Source of the DNA: Bacillus salacetis
GTDB taxonomy: Bacteria > Bacillota > Bacilli > Bacillales > Bacillaceae_B
Direction of reading: 5' to 3'
Assembly: GCF_003581585.1 (NCBI RefSeq)
Contig: NZ_QXIR01000004.1
Span: 1-64,000 of the forward strand
DNA: 64,000 bases
Shown here piece after piece: positions 1 to 8,313 of the stretch. The translations under genes and the position numbers were made by a program. Within the stretch, counting starts at the first letter, position 1, and each line of letters begins with the position of its first letter. Under the pieces are notes generated by a model that saw nothing but the letters and a program-made list of their open reading frames with translations, searched no databases and was not told where the DNA came from.

Positions 1-10
1 AGCTTGGTTT

Positions 11-1243
11 TTAGAAAGCCCAGTTTCCGTTGCGGAAGATCGGTTCCATCGATCCATCTTCGCGTTCGCCATCAATATTCAGCTGCTCAGATCCGATCAT
101 GAAATCGACATGTGCCAGGCTCTCATTAAATCCGATTTCCTTTAATTCTTCCCTGCTCATATCCTTTCCATTTTCAACACAGATGGAAAGAGCATTTCCA
201 AGAGCAATATGACAGGAAGCATTTTCATCAAATAATGTATTGTTGAAAATGATATCCGTATTTGAGATAGGGGAGTTGTGCGGAACAAGGGCAAGCTCTC
301 CGAGGAAGGATGAGCCTTCGTCCGTTTCAAGCAATTCCCTCAGTGTTTCATAGCCCTCTTCAGCACTGAATTCCATCACTTTTCCATCTTTGAATGTCAG
401 GCTGAAATTATTGATAAGGTTTCCACTGTAGTTGAGTGGCTTGGTACTGCTGACTGTTCCGTTCACACTATCCCGGACTGGAATTGTGAATACTTCTTCA
501 GTTGGAAGGTTTGGAACAAAGTTGACGCCTTGATCATTTGTGAACTGGGCGCATATCCACTTGCTTTTTGGATGAAGGTTCACGGAGAAATCAGTACCCG
601 GACCTTTATAATGAAGCTTTCTGAATCCCCTGTCATTAAGGTGGTCGGCATTCTTTGTCATGTTTTCAATATGTTTTTCCCACAGCTGGACTGGATTTTC
701 CTGGTCGACTCTGGTTGTATAGAAAATCTTCTCCCAAAGTTCGTCAACAGCTTCTTTCTCAGAAAGATCCGGGAATACAGTCTTGGCCCATGATTTAGTA
801 GGGACGGCAGCAATCAGCCAGCTGATGCGCCCGCCTGTGATGAAAGGCTGATACTCCCTGAATGCTTCACCGCTTGCTTTATTCGCCATGGCGATGCGCT
901 TTGCGTCAATTCCCTTCAGCAGCGTCGGATTAGGGGCTGCCAGATTAAGGACAGCCGCGTTGTTTTTAGCCATTTCGACTAATCCGTTTGCCTTCCATTG
1001 AGGGTAATTCTTTAATCCTTCTTCAGGGGCTTTCTCCATTTTCAGCCTGGTCAGTTTTTCATCCGAATATTCAACCATGACATTACTGGCGCCGGCATCA
1101 TAAGCTTTTTCCGTCAGCTGAGCTACAAAGCCAGCTTCAGTGATTGGTGCGTTGATGATAAGTGTCTGCCCTTCCTGAAGGTTGATTCCCACCCTGATCA
1201 GTAAATCGGCATATCTCTCTAATTTTGTCTCTTTTGAAGCCAT
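11..1243 (-). CDS. ampS: M29-family aminopeptidase (AmpS/PepS-like)
   Basis: A metal-dependent cytoplasmic aminopeptidase that trims N-terminal residues from peptides. The 410-residue length and the co-linear architecture fit the M29 family (thermophilic aminopeptidase T, B. subtilis AmpS). The C-terminal half carries the family-like segments rich in Glu, His and Asp, including EEGYETL, the ALVPHNSPIS stretch, the ASCHIALGNA stretch and HVDFMIGSEQL near the end; these should supply the two-metal ligands. The start is set by a strong AAGGGGGA site 8 bases upstream. It lies downstream of, and on the same strand as, the regulator/peptide cassette, but the terminator at 1315-1353 separates them, so independent transcription is likely. 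Family call is firm; substrate range is inferred. Confidence 0.93.
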   Translation of the reverse strand: MASKETKLERYADLLIRVGINLQEGQTLIINAPITEAGFVAQLTEKAYDAGASNVMVEYSDEKLTRLKMEKAPEEGLKNYPQWKANGLVEMAKNNAAVLNLAAPNPTLLKGIDAKRIAMANKASGEAFREYQPFITGGRISWLIAAVPTKSWAKTVFPDLSEKEAVDELWEKIFYTTRVDQENPVQLWEKHIENMTKNADHLNDRGFRKLHYKGPGTDFSVNLHPKSKWICAQFTNDQGVNFVPNLPTEEVFTIPVRDSVNGTVSSTKPLNYSGNLINNFSLTFKDGKVMEFSAEEGYETLRELLETDEGSSFLGELALVPHNSPISNTDIIFNNTLFDENASCHIALGNALSICVENGKDMSREELKEIGFNESLAHVDFMIGSEQLNIDGEREDGSMEPIFRNGNWAF

Positions 1244-1314
1244 TAAGTAATCCCCCTTATAAGTAGCTTACAAGATAAATATACTACGGGATCTGTGAAT
1301 TTACCATTTAAATG

Positions 1315-1353
1315 AAAGCGCCCTCAACCCATAAGGGGTGTGAGGGCGCTTTT
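1315..1353 (-). terminator. Rho-independent terminator after the peptide gene
   Basis: A perfect 12-bp stem (AAAGCGCCCTCA paired with TGAGGGCGCTTT) around a short loop, with T-runs in both directions. It begins 7 bases after the stop of the small exported-peptide gene and should end the regulator/peptide transcript before the aminopeptidase. Confidence 0.85.
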
Positions 1354-1359
1354 AATCTG

Positions 1360-1488
1360 TTATTCAGTCAAAGCTGGGGAACCGTTCGGCGGCGGCAGGT
1401 CTTCTTCCTGTGCGCTGACAGATGTTCCTGCAGCTCCAAGGGCGATAAGTACCAGTGCGGCAATAGTGATTCTCTTGATTTTTTTCAT
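1360..1488 (-). CDS. Small exported signalling-peptide precursor (NprX/Phr-like), 42 aa
   Basis: A 42-codon gene beginning MKKIKRITIA, followed by a hydrophobic core (ALVLIALGAAG) and an A-X-A signal peptidase site (SVSA, then QEED). The exported tail is acidic and proline rich and ends NGSPALTE. It starts 13 bases after the stop codon of the upstream HTH-TPR regulator, with a very strong AGGAGGAG ribosome binding site that overlaps that stop, and a terminator follows at once. This is the layout of RNPP cassettes (NprR-NprX, Rap-Phr): the peptide is secreted, trimmed, re-imported by an oligopeptide permease and bound by the TPR domain. The architecture is seen directly; the mature signal sequence is unknown and the function is inferred. 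Confidence 0.75.
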   Translation of the reverse strand: MKKIKRITIAALVLIALGAAGTSVSAQEEDLPPPNGSPALTE

Positions 1489-1501
1489 TTTAAATCTCCT
1501 C

Positions 1502-2758
1502 CTATAATCCTATGATTTTTTCATATGCCACATTAGCCTTGGTGAGATAATGTGCTGCATATTTATATTTTCTAATTTCCTGATAATAGTTACCAAGAAA
1601 TTTAGAATACTGGGCCAGAAGATGAGGGTTCCCTGTAGATTCAAAATAGGGAAGGGCTTCGGTTTTCATGAATTGTTCAAATTCCTCATCAAGTTTTTCT
1701 GCTGCATATTCATAGATTCGAAACTCATAATATTTTTCCTTATTCTTCTGCTGCTGAGATAGATGAATTCCTTCATTCAGCCACTTCATGACGTCATCGA
1801 ATCGTTTCAGTTTATAGTATTCTTTGACCAGTGCAAGAATTGTCGTCAATTTACTGTTCTGGTCATCATACTTGAATTGCAGGCTTTTAAGATAATGGGA
1901 GATGGCTTCTTCTGTCCTGTTGTCCATTGACTTGAGATAACCGAGGTTCTGCTCGACATTCCCCCTTAACAAGGGATAATCAATGTTCTTGCTGATTTCA
2001 TTTGCCCATTCATAGTGGGTGATAGCCTCCCTTACATTCTGGATCCTTCTGTAACATACACCCAGGAGCAAATGGATTTCCGCACACCTCTTGTTATGAT
2101 ACATGCTCCTATAGAGAGCCAGGGACTCTTCGGAATAATGGATGGCGAGAGCATGTTTCCTCAGCTGGACCAGAGTCAGTGATTTCAGGTAGTATAAATC
2201 GGCTTTTTCCTCACTGTCCACGATACTCCCCAATACGAAATAATGTTCGGCGTCTTTAAGGTGGTCTTTAGCTTTTTCGAATTGTCCCTGAATATAGTAA
2301 AAGTTTCCCACAAATTTATGGAAGTAGAACCGGAGTTTGTCAGAGAAACTCTTATAGCTTCTTTCTAAGGAGTGAATGATGTCTTTGGGTTTTTCATAAT
2401 CTTTTAATAAAATATGATAGCGGATCGTCAGGATATGGTAGCTATTGAGTAAATTGACATCATCAATATGGACCACATGGTTGGAGACCTGGTCATAAAG
2501 GCGTTTCGCCTCTTTGTGATCATTCCTTAAAAGAGCTTTATTCCAATGCGAGAAAGCTTTTTCCAATTCAGCATCATTTTCCTGAAGAAGGGCGATCCCA
2601 AGACGTTTGCAGAGTAATTCAATGACTTCGGAGGAGGCGGTAGTCTGGTTATTCTCAATTTTGGAAAGATAAGAGACGGAAAGAATCCCTGTTGCCAGCT
2701 CTTCTTGTGTTAATTTCTTCTTCATGCGATGGTAACGGATTTTGCTTCCAATCGTCAC
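1502..2758 (-). CDS. HTH-TPR regulator of the RNPP family (NprR-like)
   Basis: A 418-residue cytoplasmic regulator. Residues about 5-60 form an XRE-type helix-turn-helix (KLTQEELATG, SVSYLSKIENNQ). The rest is a series of helical repeats of TPR type (for example AKDHLKDAEHYF, AIHYSEESLALY, AITHYEWANEI, AISHYLKSLQF), which bind a short peptide in RNPP proteins. The length matches NprR/PlcR-class sensors (NprR is slightly over 420 aa). The start is GTG with AGAGGAG placed 8 bases upstream. It is followed without a terminator by a small exported-peptide gene, so the pair is a likely self-contained quorum-sensing cassette. In NprR the same protein also affects sporulation by binding Spo0F; whether that holds here cannot be told. 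Target genes are unknown. Confidence 0.88.
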   Translation of the reverse strand: MTIGSKIRYHRMKKKLTQEELATGILSVSYLSKIENNQTTASSEVIELLCKRLGIALLQENDAELEKAFSHWNKALLRNDHKEAKRLYDQVSNHVVHIDDVNLLNSYHILTIRYHILLKDYEKPKDIIHSLERSYKSFSDKLRFYFHKFVGNFYYIQGQFEKAKDHLKDAEHYFVLGSIVDSEEKADLYYLKSLTLVQLRKHALAIHYSEESLALYRSMYHNKRCAEIHLLLGVCYRRIQNVREAITHYEWANEISKNIDYPLLRGNVEQNLGYLKSMDNRTEEAISHYLKSLQFKYDDQNSKLTTILALVKEYYKLKRFDDVMKWLNEGIHLSQQQKNKEKYYEFRIYEYAAEKLDEEFEQFMKTEALPYFESTGNPHLLAQYSKFLGNYYQEIRKYKYAAHYLTKANVAYEKIIGL

Positions 2759-3038
2759 GATTTTTTCTCCTCTCTATCTATAGTAATAGTATAAAATAAT
2801 CCCATGATTAGAACGAATCTGGATACTTGGGAAAATTCCGCTGACCACCCCTTAATGAATCCCTGTAATAGTAGAAAACCGATGAAAATTTTCCTCCGGA
2901 AGAAGACCCAATATCATTAAGATTATCATATAAAAAAGGTAAAAAGTCCGAATATTCCTATAATTATATTTTCGATGAGATTACTTGGTCTTTTTGTTAT
3001 AGGACTGAGCGGGATTTTTAATGTTATAATTTTCATAA
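2759..3038. other. Intergenic region upstream of the HTH-TPR regulator
   Basis: An AT-rich region without a supportable gene. Reading leftward, a TATACT hexamer near 2790 could be the -10 element for the regulator, but no good -35 is visible. It ends at the left target duplication of repeat copy 1. Confidence 0.4.
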
Positions 3039-3203
3039 GACTGTTTTCGCAATAAATGCTGCTTTCAGAAAAATACCGGGAGCTGGATTTTCCTTATGTA
3101 TTCCAAGTAGTTACTCTTGGAGTAGGAACGAGCAGACAGTGTTTTAAAATGAATACCAATTCAAAATAACCATTTAATAGCAGGAAACTTACGAAAAAGA
3201 TCC
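3039..3203 (+). mobile_element. MITE-like repeat, copy 1 (165 bp)
   Basis: Starts GACTGTTTTCGC and ends ACGAAAAAGATCC. This is a diverged, somewhat short member of the dispersed family (strand + means the GGCTGTTTTCGC end comes first). Flanks TTTCATAA and CTTCATTA agree at 6 of 8 positions, a decayed 8-bp target duplication. It lies about 50 bp upstream of the threonine aldolase gene. Confidence 0.8.
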
Positions 3204-3253
3204 CTTCATTAAAGAATTTTCAGGGGCAATTACATAGACGGGAGTGTGTAGGA

Positions 3254-4276
3254 ATGATCGATTTAAGAAGTGATACCGTAACTAAGCCGACCCAGGAAAT
3301 GAGGGAGGCGGCACTTAATGCAAAAGTTGGCGACGATGTGTATGGGGAAGACCCAACCGTCCAGGAACTTGAAGAAACCGCTGCGGATTTCTTGGGAAAA
3401 GAAGCCGCTTTATTTGTAACCAGCGGTACACAAGGTAATCAAATTGCAGTATTGACACATTGTTCACCGGGGAATGAAGTGATCCTTGAAGCTGAATCCC
3501 ATATTTTTTATTACGAATCAGGGGCCATTTCCGCTTTTGCAGGAGTACAGCCAAGAACCCTCAAAGGTAATCGGGGTGCCATGGATCCAGCAGAAGTGGA
3601 AGCTGCAATCCGTGAAGATGATCAGCATTTTCCGGAAACAGGTTTGATCTGCCTGGAAAACACTCATAACCGGGCAGGAGGTGCTATTGTTCCTTCTTCC
3701 AATATGAAGGAAATTTATTCGATCGCCCAAAAACATGGTATTCCGGTTCATATAGACGGGGCAAGGTTATTCAACGCTGCTGCCGCAGAGAGCCAACCCC
3801 TGACAGAATACACTCAATACTCTGATACAGTACAGGTCTGCCTCTCAAAAGGACTGGGAGCCCCTGTAGGTTCTGTGATAGCAGGCAGTAAAGAATTTAT
3901 CAAAGGGGCCAGGAAATGGAGGAAAAGGCTTGGAGGAGGGCTCAGGCAGGCGGGGATCATTGCCGCACCGGGCTTGTATGCATTGAACAACATGAGGGAG
4001 AGGTTAACGGAGGATCATGATAATGCGAGGGTGCTTGCTGAAGGAATAAATTCAATGAAGAAATTGAAAATTTCCAATATAGTAGACACTAACATCGTTT
4101 TGGCAGATGTCTCCGGGCTGGGGATGAATTCCTCTCAATTCACAGAGCACCTTAAGGCAGAAGGAGTGCTTGCTGTCACCTTTGGCCCATCATTGGTTCG
4201 ATTCACCACACACTATGACATTAGCCGAGCGGATATTGAAAGGACCATTTCTATTATAAAAGAGGCTTTTGAATAG
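3254..4276 (+). CDS. ltaE: Low-specificity L-threonine aldolase
   Basis: A PLP-dependent fold-type I enzyme that splits L-threonine or L-allo-threonine into glycine and acetaldehyde in the cytoplasm. The 340-residue length is normal. Visible motifs: N-terminal IDLRSDTVTKPT, the cofactor-phosphate loop TSGTQGN near residue 56, His83, the Asp168 that contacts the pyridine nitrogen (HIDGARLFNA), and the Schiff-base lysine Lys199 in LSKGLGAPVGS. The ribosome binding site is only moderate (GGGAG). The gene's stop codon TAG is made by the junction with repeat copy 2: the last two bases are in the target duplication and the G is the first base of the element. Removing the element would restore TAA at the same codon. 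Confidence 0.95.
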   Translation: MIDLRSDTVTKPTQEMREAALNAKVGDDVYGEDPTVQELEETAADFLGKEAALFVTSGTQGNQIAVLTHCSPGNEVILEAESHIFYYESGAISAFAGVQPRTLKGNRGAMDPAEVEAAIREDDQHFPETGLICLENTHNRAGGAIVPSSNMKEIYSIAQKHGIPVHIDGARLFNAAAAESQPLTEYTQYSDTVQVCLSKGLGAPVGSVIAGSKEFIKGARKWRKRLGGGLRQAGIIAAPGLYALNNMRERLTEDHDNARVLAEGINSMKKLKISNIVDTNIVLADVSGLGMNSSQFTEHLKAEGVLAVTFGPSLVRFTTHYDISRADIERTISIIKEAFE

Positions 4277-4467
4277 ACTGTTTTCGCATATATTGTTGCA
4301 TTTGAAAGAATCCCAGATGCCGGATCTTTCCCCTCTCTTCAAAGGTGTTACTCTCGAAAAAGAACGAGCAGCTCTTTTTTTTCCTGCTCACCGGGGTTTT
4401 AAGGCGTTTTTACCATGACATTAGTTGAAATTTATATTGAATAGCAACAAAGTTTACGAAAAGATAC
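4276..4467 (+). mobile_element. MITE-like repeat, copy 2 (192 bp), perfect target duplication
   Basis: Full-length copy from GACTGTTTTCGC to ACGAAAAGATAC, flanked on both sides by the identical octamer TTTGAATA (4268-4275 and 4468-4475). It is inserted exactly on the stop codon of the threonine aldolase gene and keeps the reading frame closed. Confidence 0.93.
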
Positions 4468-4475
4468 TTTGAATA

Positions 4476-4770
4476 AGAGGATTATTTCAGGGGGGATTTT
4501 TAATCTAAGTAATCCTGAAGGCATAAGGAGAAGTTCTCTGCTTTAACTGACTGAAACTTAGCGCGTGAATGATGACCAGTTTAATGAAGTCCTTGTTTAA
4601 TGATAACCATGCTTGAAAAGAGCTTTGGTGGAGTATTACAAATTCTGCTTCCAAAACGCCAGTGATTGTTCCCCACAGCCTGTGTATTCCTTGCTTTTCT
4701 ATCCTGTAGTTAGTATCATTTTCTGCAAAAGCACTGCGTATAAAAAATTATTCAGGAAGGGTGACGGGCT
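4476..4770. other. Intergenic region before the Spo0M-like gene
   Basis: About 295 bases with no supportable gene, terminator or structured element. Upstream regulatory sequence of the Spo0M-like gene is expected here, but I could not assign a sigma-factor class. Confidence 0.3.
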
Positions 4771-5187
4771 GTGTGGAAGGACTTTTTGTCGAGTATTGGA
4801 ATTGGAAATATCAAAGTGGACACGATTGTTGAGAATACCACTTTGACCCCTGCTTGTGATCTCAAGGGAGAGGTCATCATAGAAGGGGGATTATCAGACC
4901 AGGATGTAAATAAAATCGTTCTGACTGTTTTTATCCGTACAGAGGATTACCGGGAAGACAGTGATTTTACTTATCATGAAAAAGAACTGCATGGATATGC
5001 CTTGAATCAAATCGGGGTGGTCAAGGCAGGGGAAGTAAAACGGATTCCTTTCAATTTTTCTCTGTCAAAAGACCATCCTTTGTCAGATGACAAGACGGAA
5101 ACGTTTTTAAGGACTTTAGTGGATATCCCTCAAGCTGTCAATCCGACTGACGAAGACAGCATCAAGGTTGTGAAAAGCCTTTCATAA
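4771..5187 (+). CDS. Short Spo0M-like arrestin-fold protein
   Basis: 138 residues matching the N-terminal arrestin-like domain of sporulation-control protein Spo0M: SSIGIGNIKVDTIVEN near the start, KGEVIIEGGL, then the conserved block IPFNFSLSKDHPL and TLVDIPQAVNPTDEDSIKV. B. subtilis Spo0M is about 258 aa, so the C-terminal half is missing, and the 200 bases after the stop do not encode it. It may be a naturally short paralogue or a truncated gene. The start is GTG with an AGGAAGGG site about 12 bases upstream. Spo0M modulates entry into sporulation and cell division; whether this short form acts is unknown. Confidence 0.7.
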   Translation: MWKDFLSSIGIGNIKVDTIVENTTLTPACDLKGEVIIEGGLSDQDVNKIVLTVFIRTEDYREDSDFTYHEKELHGYALNQIGVVKAGEVKRIPFNFSLSKDHPLSDDKTETFLRTLVDIPQAVNPTDEDSIKVVKSLS

Positions 5188-5390
5188 GGGTTGGTTTGAA
5201 TAAAACACGCCTTTTTGATAACCCTTGACCAGATTGGCGGTCCTGGCTTTTAAAAAAGGTATAGAAGAATATCAAGTCGATTATTTCCGGTTTCATTCAC
5301 TAGCAACGATGTATAAGAATAAAGCCTTTACAAGAAACCAAAAAACGCATACATAGAAACCTTTTCAAAGAAAAAAGAGGAGGAGAAGTA

Positions 5391-6386
5391 ATGAAGGCAA
5401 TCGTCCATGAAGGCAAAAAAGGAATGCAGGGACTTTCCCTGAAAGATTTTCAGGAGCCTGAAGCCGGAAGCGGAATGGTGAAAATCAAATTGATGACTGC
5501 GGGTTTGAACCGCCGGGATCTTATGGTTCTGAACAGGCACAAAGAAGATCAGCCTCCTTTGATTATCGGTTCGGATGGTGCAGGAATCGTGATTCAAACG
5601 GGAGATGGAGTGACCAATGTAGCTGCAGGAGAAGAAATCATAATCAATCCGGGGCTTGGCTGGGAGAAAAACACTGATGCGCCTCCATCCGGGTTTGAAA
5701 TTGTGGGGCTTCCTGGCCATGGGACATTTGCAGAGTATATTACATTGCCTGCGGAAAATGTAGAGAAAAAACCGGCCCATCTCAATTGGGAGGAAGCTGG
5801 TGTTTTGTCTTTGGCGGCTTTAACCGCTTACCGCGTGCTGTTCACCCGCGCAAAAGTCAAAGAAGGGGATACAGTGCTTATTCCTGGAATCGGCAGTGGT
5901 GTCGGTACCTTCCTTCTGAAATTTGCAAAAGCTGCGGGTGCAAGAACAATCGTAACCTCACGCAGTCAAGACAAGCAGAAGAAGGCAATGGAATTCGGGG
6001 CTGACCTGGCTATTTCCACGACCAGTGACTGGAATGAAGAACTCAAAGATGAAACTGTCGATATTGTAATTGAAAGTATAGGGAGAGCCACTTTTGAAAA
6101 ATCACTGCAAATTGTCAGAAAAGGCGGCACTGTTGCCACATTTGGTGCGACAACGGATGATATAGTGGAAATTGATATCCGCCACTTTTTTTACGGCCAG
6201 TTAAATTTGCTTGGCTCCACTATGGGAAGCACAGAAGAATTCAAGGAAATGCTTGATTTTATTGAAAGGCATAACATCAAACCTGTACTGGACAGTGTGT
6301 TTGAACTGGATGAGTTTGAAATAGCATTTGATAAATTGAAAAATAGTGAAAACCTTGGAAAGATTGCATTCCGGGTTTCAGAGTAA
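5391..6386 (+). CDS. MDR-superfamily NAD(P)-dependent oxidoreductase (YogA-like)
   Basis: A 331-residue medium-chain dehydrogenase/reductase. The N-terminal GroES-like domain (GLNRRDLMVLNRH) is followed by a Rossmann domain with the glycine-rich turn IGSGVGTFLLKFAKAAGA near residues 166-183. It contains no cysteine at all, so both the catalytic and the structural zinc ligands of alcohol dehydrogenases are absent and it should act as a zinc-free reductase of the quinone oxidoreductase type. It resembles what I recall of B. subtilis YogA. The start has a very strong AGGAGGAGAAG site. The gene stands alone and is followed by the bidirectional terminator at 6562. The substrate is unknown. Confidence 0.85.
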   Translation: MKAIVHEGKKGMQGLSLKDFQEPEAGSGMVKIKLMTAGLNRRDLMVLNRHKEDQPPLIIGSDGAGIVIQTGDGVTNVAAGEEIIINPGLGWEKNTDAPPSGFEIVGLPGHGTFAEYITLPAENVEKKPAHLNWEEAGVLSLAALTAYRVLFTRAKVKEGDTVLIPGIGSGVGTFLLKFAKAAGARTIVTSRSQDKQKKAMEFGADLAISTTSDWNEELKDETVDIVIESIGRATFEKSLQIVRKGGTVATFGATTDDIVEIDIRHFFYGQLNLLGSTMGSTEEFKEMLDFIERHNIKPVLDSVFELDEFEIAFDKLKNSENLGKIAFRVSE

Positions 6387-6561
6387 TCAAAGTCATGATA
6401 ATACAGGCGCGGCCTGGATCAAATCTTGTAAAGCAAAGGGGTTGCAGGTGCATCGTCCAGCCTGTCATGCAGAAAAGAGGGACTTGATTCTGGCTTTCTC
6501 GTACAATAAGTATACTGCAACTTTGAGAAATGCATTAAATAAGTTATCGCTGTTACAATAG

Positions 6562-6596
6562 AAAAAAGATCTTGCCGGTTCGGCAAGATCTTTTTT
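6562..6596. terminator. Bidirectional Rho-independent terminator
   Basis: A near-perfect hairpin (AAAAAAGATCTTGCCG paired with CGGCAAGATCTTTTTT, TTCG-type loop) between convergent genes. T-runs on both strands allow it to serve the oxidoreductase on + and the small protein on -. Confidence 0.92.
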
Positions 6597-6615
6597 CATT
6601 TTTATAAGGGCTGGC

Positions 6616-6864
6616 TTATTGGACAGTTGAATTATAATAATGAACTGAAGTTTGGGCGCCTTCGCTGACCATGGTGTTATCCTCAACGTCATGCGGGTGG
6701 GGATTGCCTGCTTTTTCGAATGATCCGCTGTCTTTGCTTCCATTCTTCCATTGATCCCTCAGGTTACCAATCATGCCTTTCACCTTCGCACGGTTTTCTT
6801 TCTTGCTCAGGTATGCCCCGCCTGCTGCGGCAGCACTCATTAATAAAGTTTTCCTAATACTCAT
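6616..6864 (-). CDS. Small protein of unknown function, YtxH-like N-terminus
   Basis: 82 residues. A short hydrophobic Ala/Gly-rich segment near the N-terminus (SAAAAGGAYL) is followed by a basic stretch (KKENRAKVK) and a polar tail ending in TSVHYYNSTVQ. The look resembles small YtxH-type stress or envelope proteins, but no firm family can be named. A strong AAGGAGG site precedes the ATG. It converges on the terminator at 6562. Confidence 0.7.
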   Translation of the reverse strand: MSIRKTLLMSAAAAGGAYLSKKENRAKVKGMIGNLRDQWKNGSKDSGSFEKAGNPHPHDVEDNTMVSEGAQTSVHYYNSTVQ

Positions 6865-7018
6865 ACCCTTTTCCTCCTTGCTGAAAATAATTGAATTTTC
6901 CTGATATTATTGTTTTTTACCCCTCTATCCCAGAAGTAAACATAGCCTCACTTAGCTACGTTTAATCAGCGGATGAGAAGGAAAAAGGAATATTAGTTAT
7001 AATATTGGAGGGAATGCC

Positions 7019-8209
7019 ATGGGTTACACACATGTTTTCATTTTACTATTCATCGGGTACATCGTCTTCACTATCGATAAAAAACAAAGGAACTTCCCTG
7101 TTCCGATGGTCCTGCTGCTGATAGGCATTGGATTGTCCTTCATCCCCTATTTTTCTCCGATAGCCATTACGAAAGATATGATCTTTAATGTATTTCTTCC
7201 TGCATTGCTTTTCATCTCCGCTTACCAGATCAAAATCGGCGGTTTGAAGAAAAACAGCGGTGTAATCATCGTGCTCAGCACTCTTGGTCTGATTTTGACA
7301 GTGTTAATATTGGGAGCATCCATTTATTTTGTCGGCTTGGTTTCTTTATCCTTCATAGGAGCCTTGCTGATAGCTGCCATATTGACGCCTACCGATCCTG
7401 TCTCAGTGGTTTCCATTCTGAAGAAATCATCCAACAATCCCAAAATTGCAGATGTAGTGGAAGGGGAATCTATGCTGAATGATGGTACAAGTGTGGTCCT
7501 TTTCACTGTCATTTCCAACCTTTATTTGTCGGATAAGCAATTCGACCTGTTTCCGGCCCTTGGGGAATTTTTGCTGGTATCATTTGGCGGGGTGCTGATA
7601 GGGACCGCTTTTGGCTGGGGGGTCAGCAGAATTTATCATTTCACCCATCACCGGCAGTATCAGGTGATGCTGAGCATTGTCCTTGCATACGGAAGCTTCT
7701 ACACTGCGGAACATCTTGGTATTTCAGGTGTCCTTGCATCGGTTTCTGCCGGAATCATTCTTTCCTGGAAGCTTGAAACCACCCATAAGGAAAAGGACTA
7801 CCGCAGTTATTTGGATTCCTTTTGGGAAGTCATCCAACCGAGTATCCTGTCCATTCTATTCCTGTTGATTGGAATTGAATTCATGAAGCATATCGACTTT
7901 CAGAATATCGGGTTTATCTTCATCATCTTTGGTCTTTCCTTGATTGTCCGGTTCATCGTTTTGGCAGGAATAATGAAAATGTTTGGAAAGTGGCGGAAAG
8001 AATTCCTTTGGGACGATATTTCGTTGATCACATGGTCAGGAATAAAAGGAACCATGTCAGTCGCGCTGCTATTAGGTCTCGCTTCAGAAAGCTCCGGCCA
8101 GGCTGATACGATTCTATCCCTGACATATGGAGCCATCATTTTGTCTCTTATTATCCAAAGCCCGCTGGTGTATCCTATATCCTGCTGGTTCTCAAAACAG
8201 AACAAATAA
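7019..8209 (+). CDS. CPA1-family Na+/H+ antiporter (NhaP-type)
   Basis: A 396-residue integral membrane protein with about 11-12 hydrophobic segments. It exchanges cytoplasmic Na+ (or K+) for protons and helps pH and salt homeostasis. The signature regions are LTPTDPVSVVSILKK near residues 123-137, carrying the transport Asp, and VEGESMLNDGTSVVLF near 148-163 with the second essential acidic residue. The C-terminus ends right after the last membrane helix, so there is no cytoplasmic regulatory domain. A GGAGG site precedes the ATG. It is a single-gene unit closed by the terminator at 8207. Confidence 0.93.
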   Translation: MGYTHVFILLFIGYIVFTIDKKQRNFPVPMVLLLIGIGLSFIPYFSPIAITKDMIFNVFLPALLFISAYQIKIGGLKKNSGVIIVLSTLGLILTVLILGASIYFVGLVSLSFIGALLIAAILTPTDPVSVVSILKKSSNNPKIADVVEGESMLNDGTSVVLFTVISNLYLSDKQFDLFPALGEFLLVSFGGVLIGTAFGWGVSRIYHFTHHRQYQVMLSIVLAYGSFYTAEHLGISGVLASVSAGIILSWKLETTHKEKDYRSYLDSFWEVIQPSILSILFLLIGIEFMKHIDFQNIGFIFIIFGLSLIVRFIVLAGIMKMFGKWRKEFLWDDISLITWSGIKGTMSVALLLGLASESSGQADTILSLTYGAIILSLIIQSPLVYPISCWFSKQNK

Positions 8210-8232
8210 AGCCGGCCGGTCGGCCGGCTTTT
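8207..8232 (+). terminator. Rho-independent terminator of the antiporter gene
   Basis: A perfect GC-rich stem (GCCGGCCG, loop GT, CGGCCGGC) with AAA before it and TTTT after it. It starts at the stop codon. Confidence 0.93.
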
Positions 8233-8313
8233 CCCTTGGATAAGCAGATCCATCATCAATAATAAAGGAAACGGAGACAAAAAAGAGAAAAGTAAAGAAA
8301 AGGGGGCAGAAAC

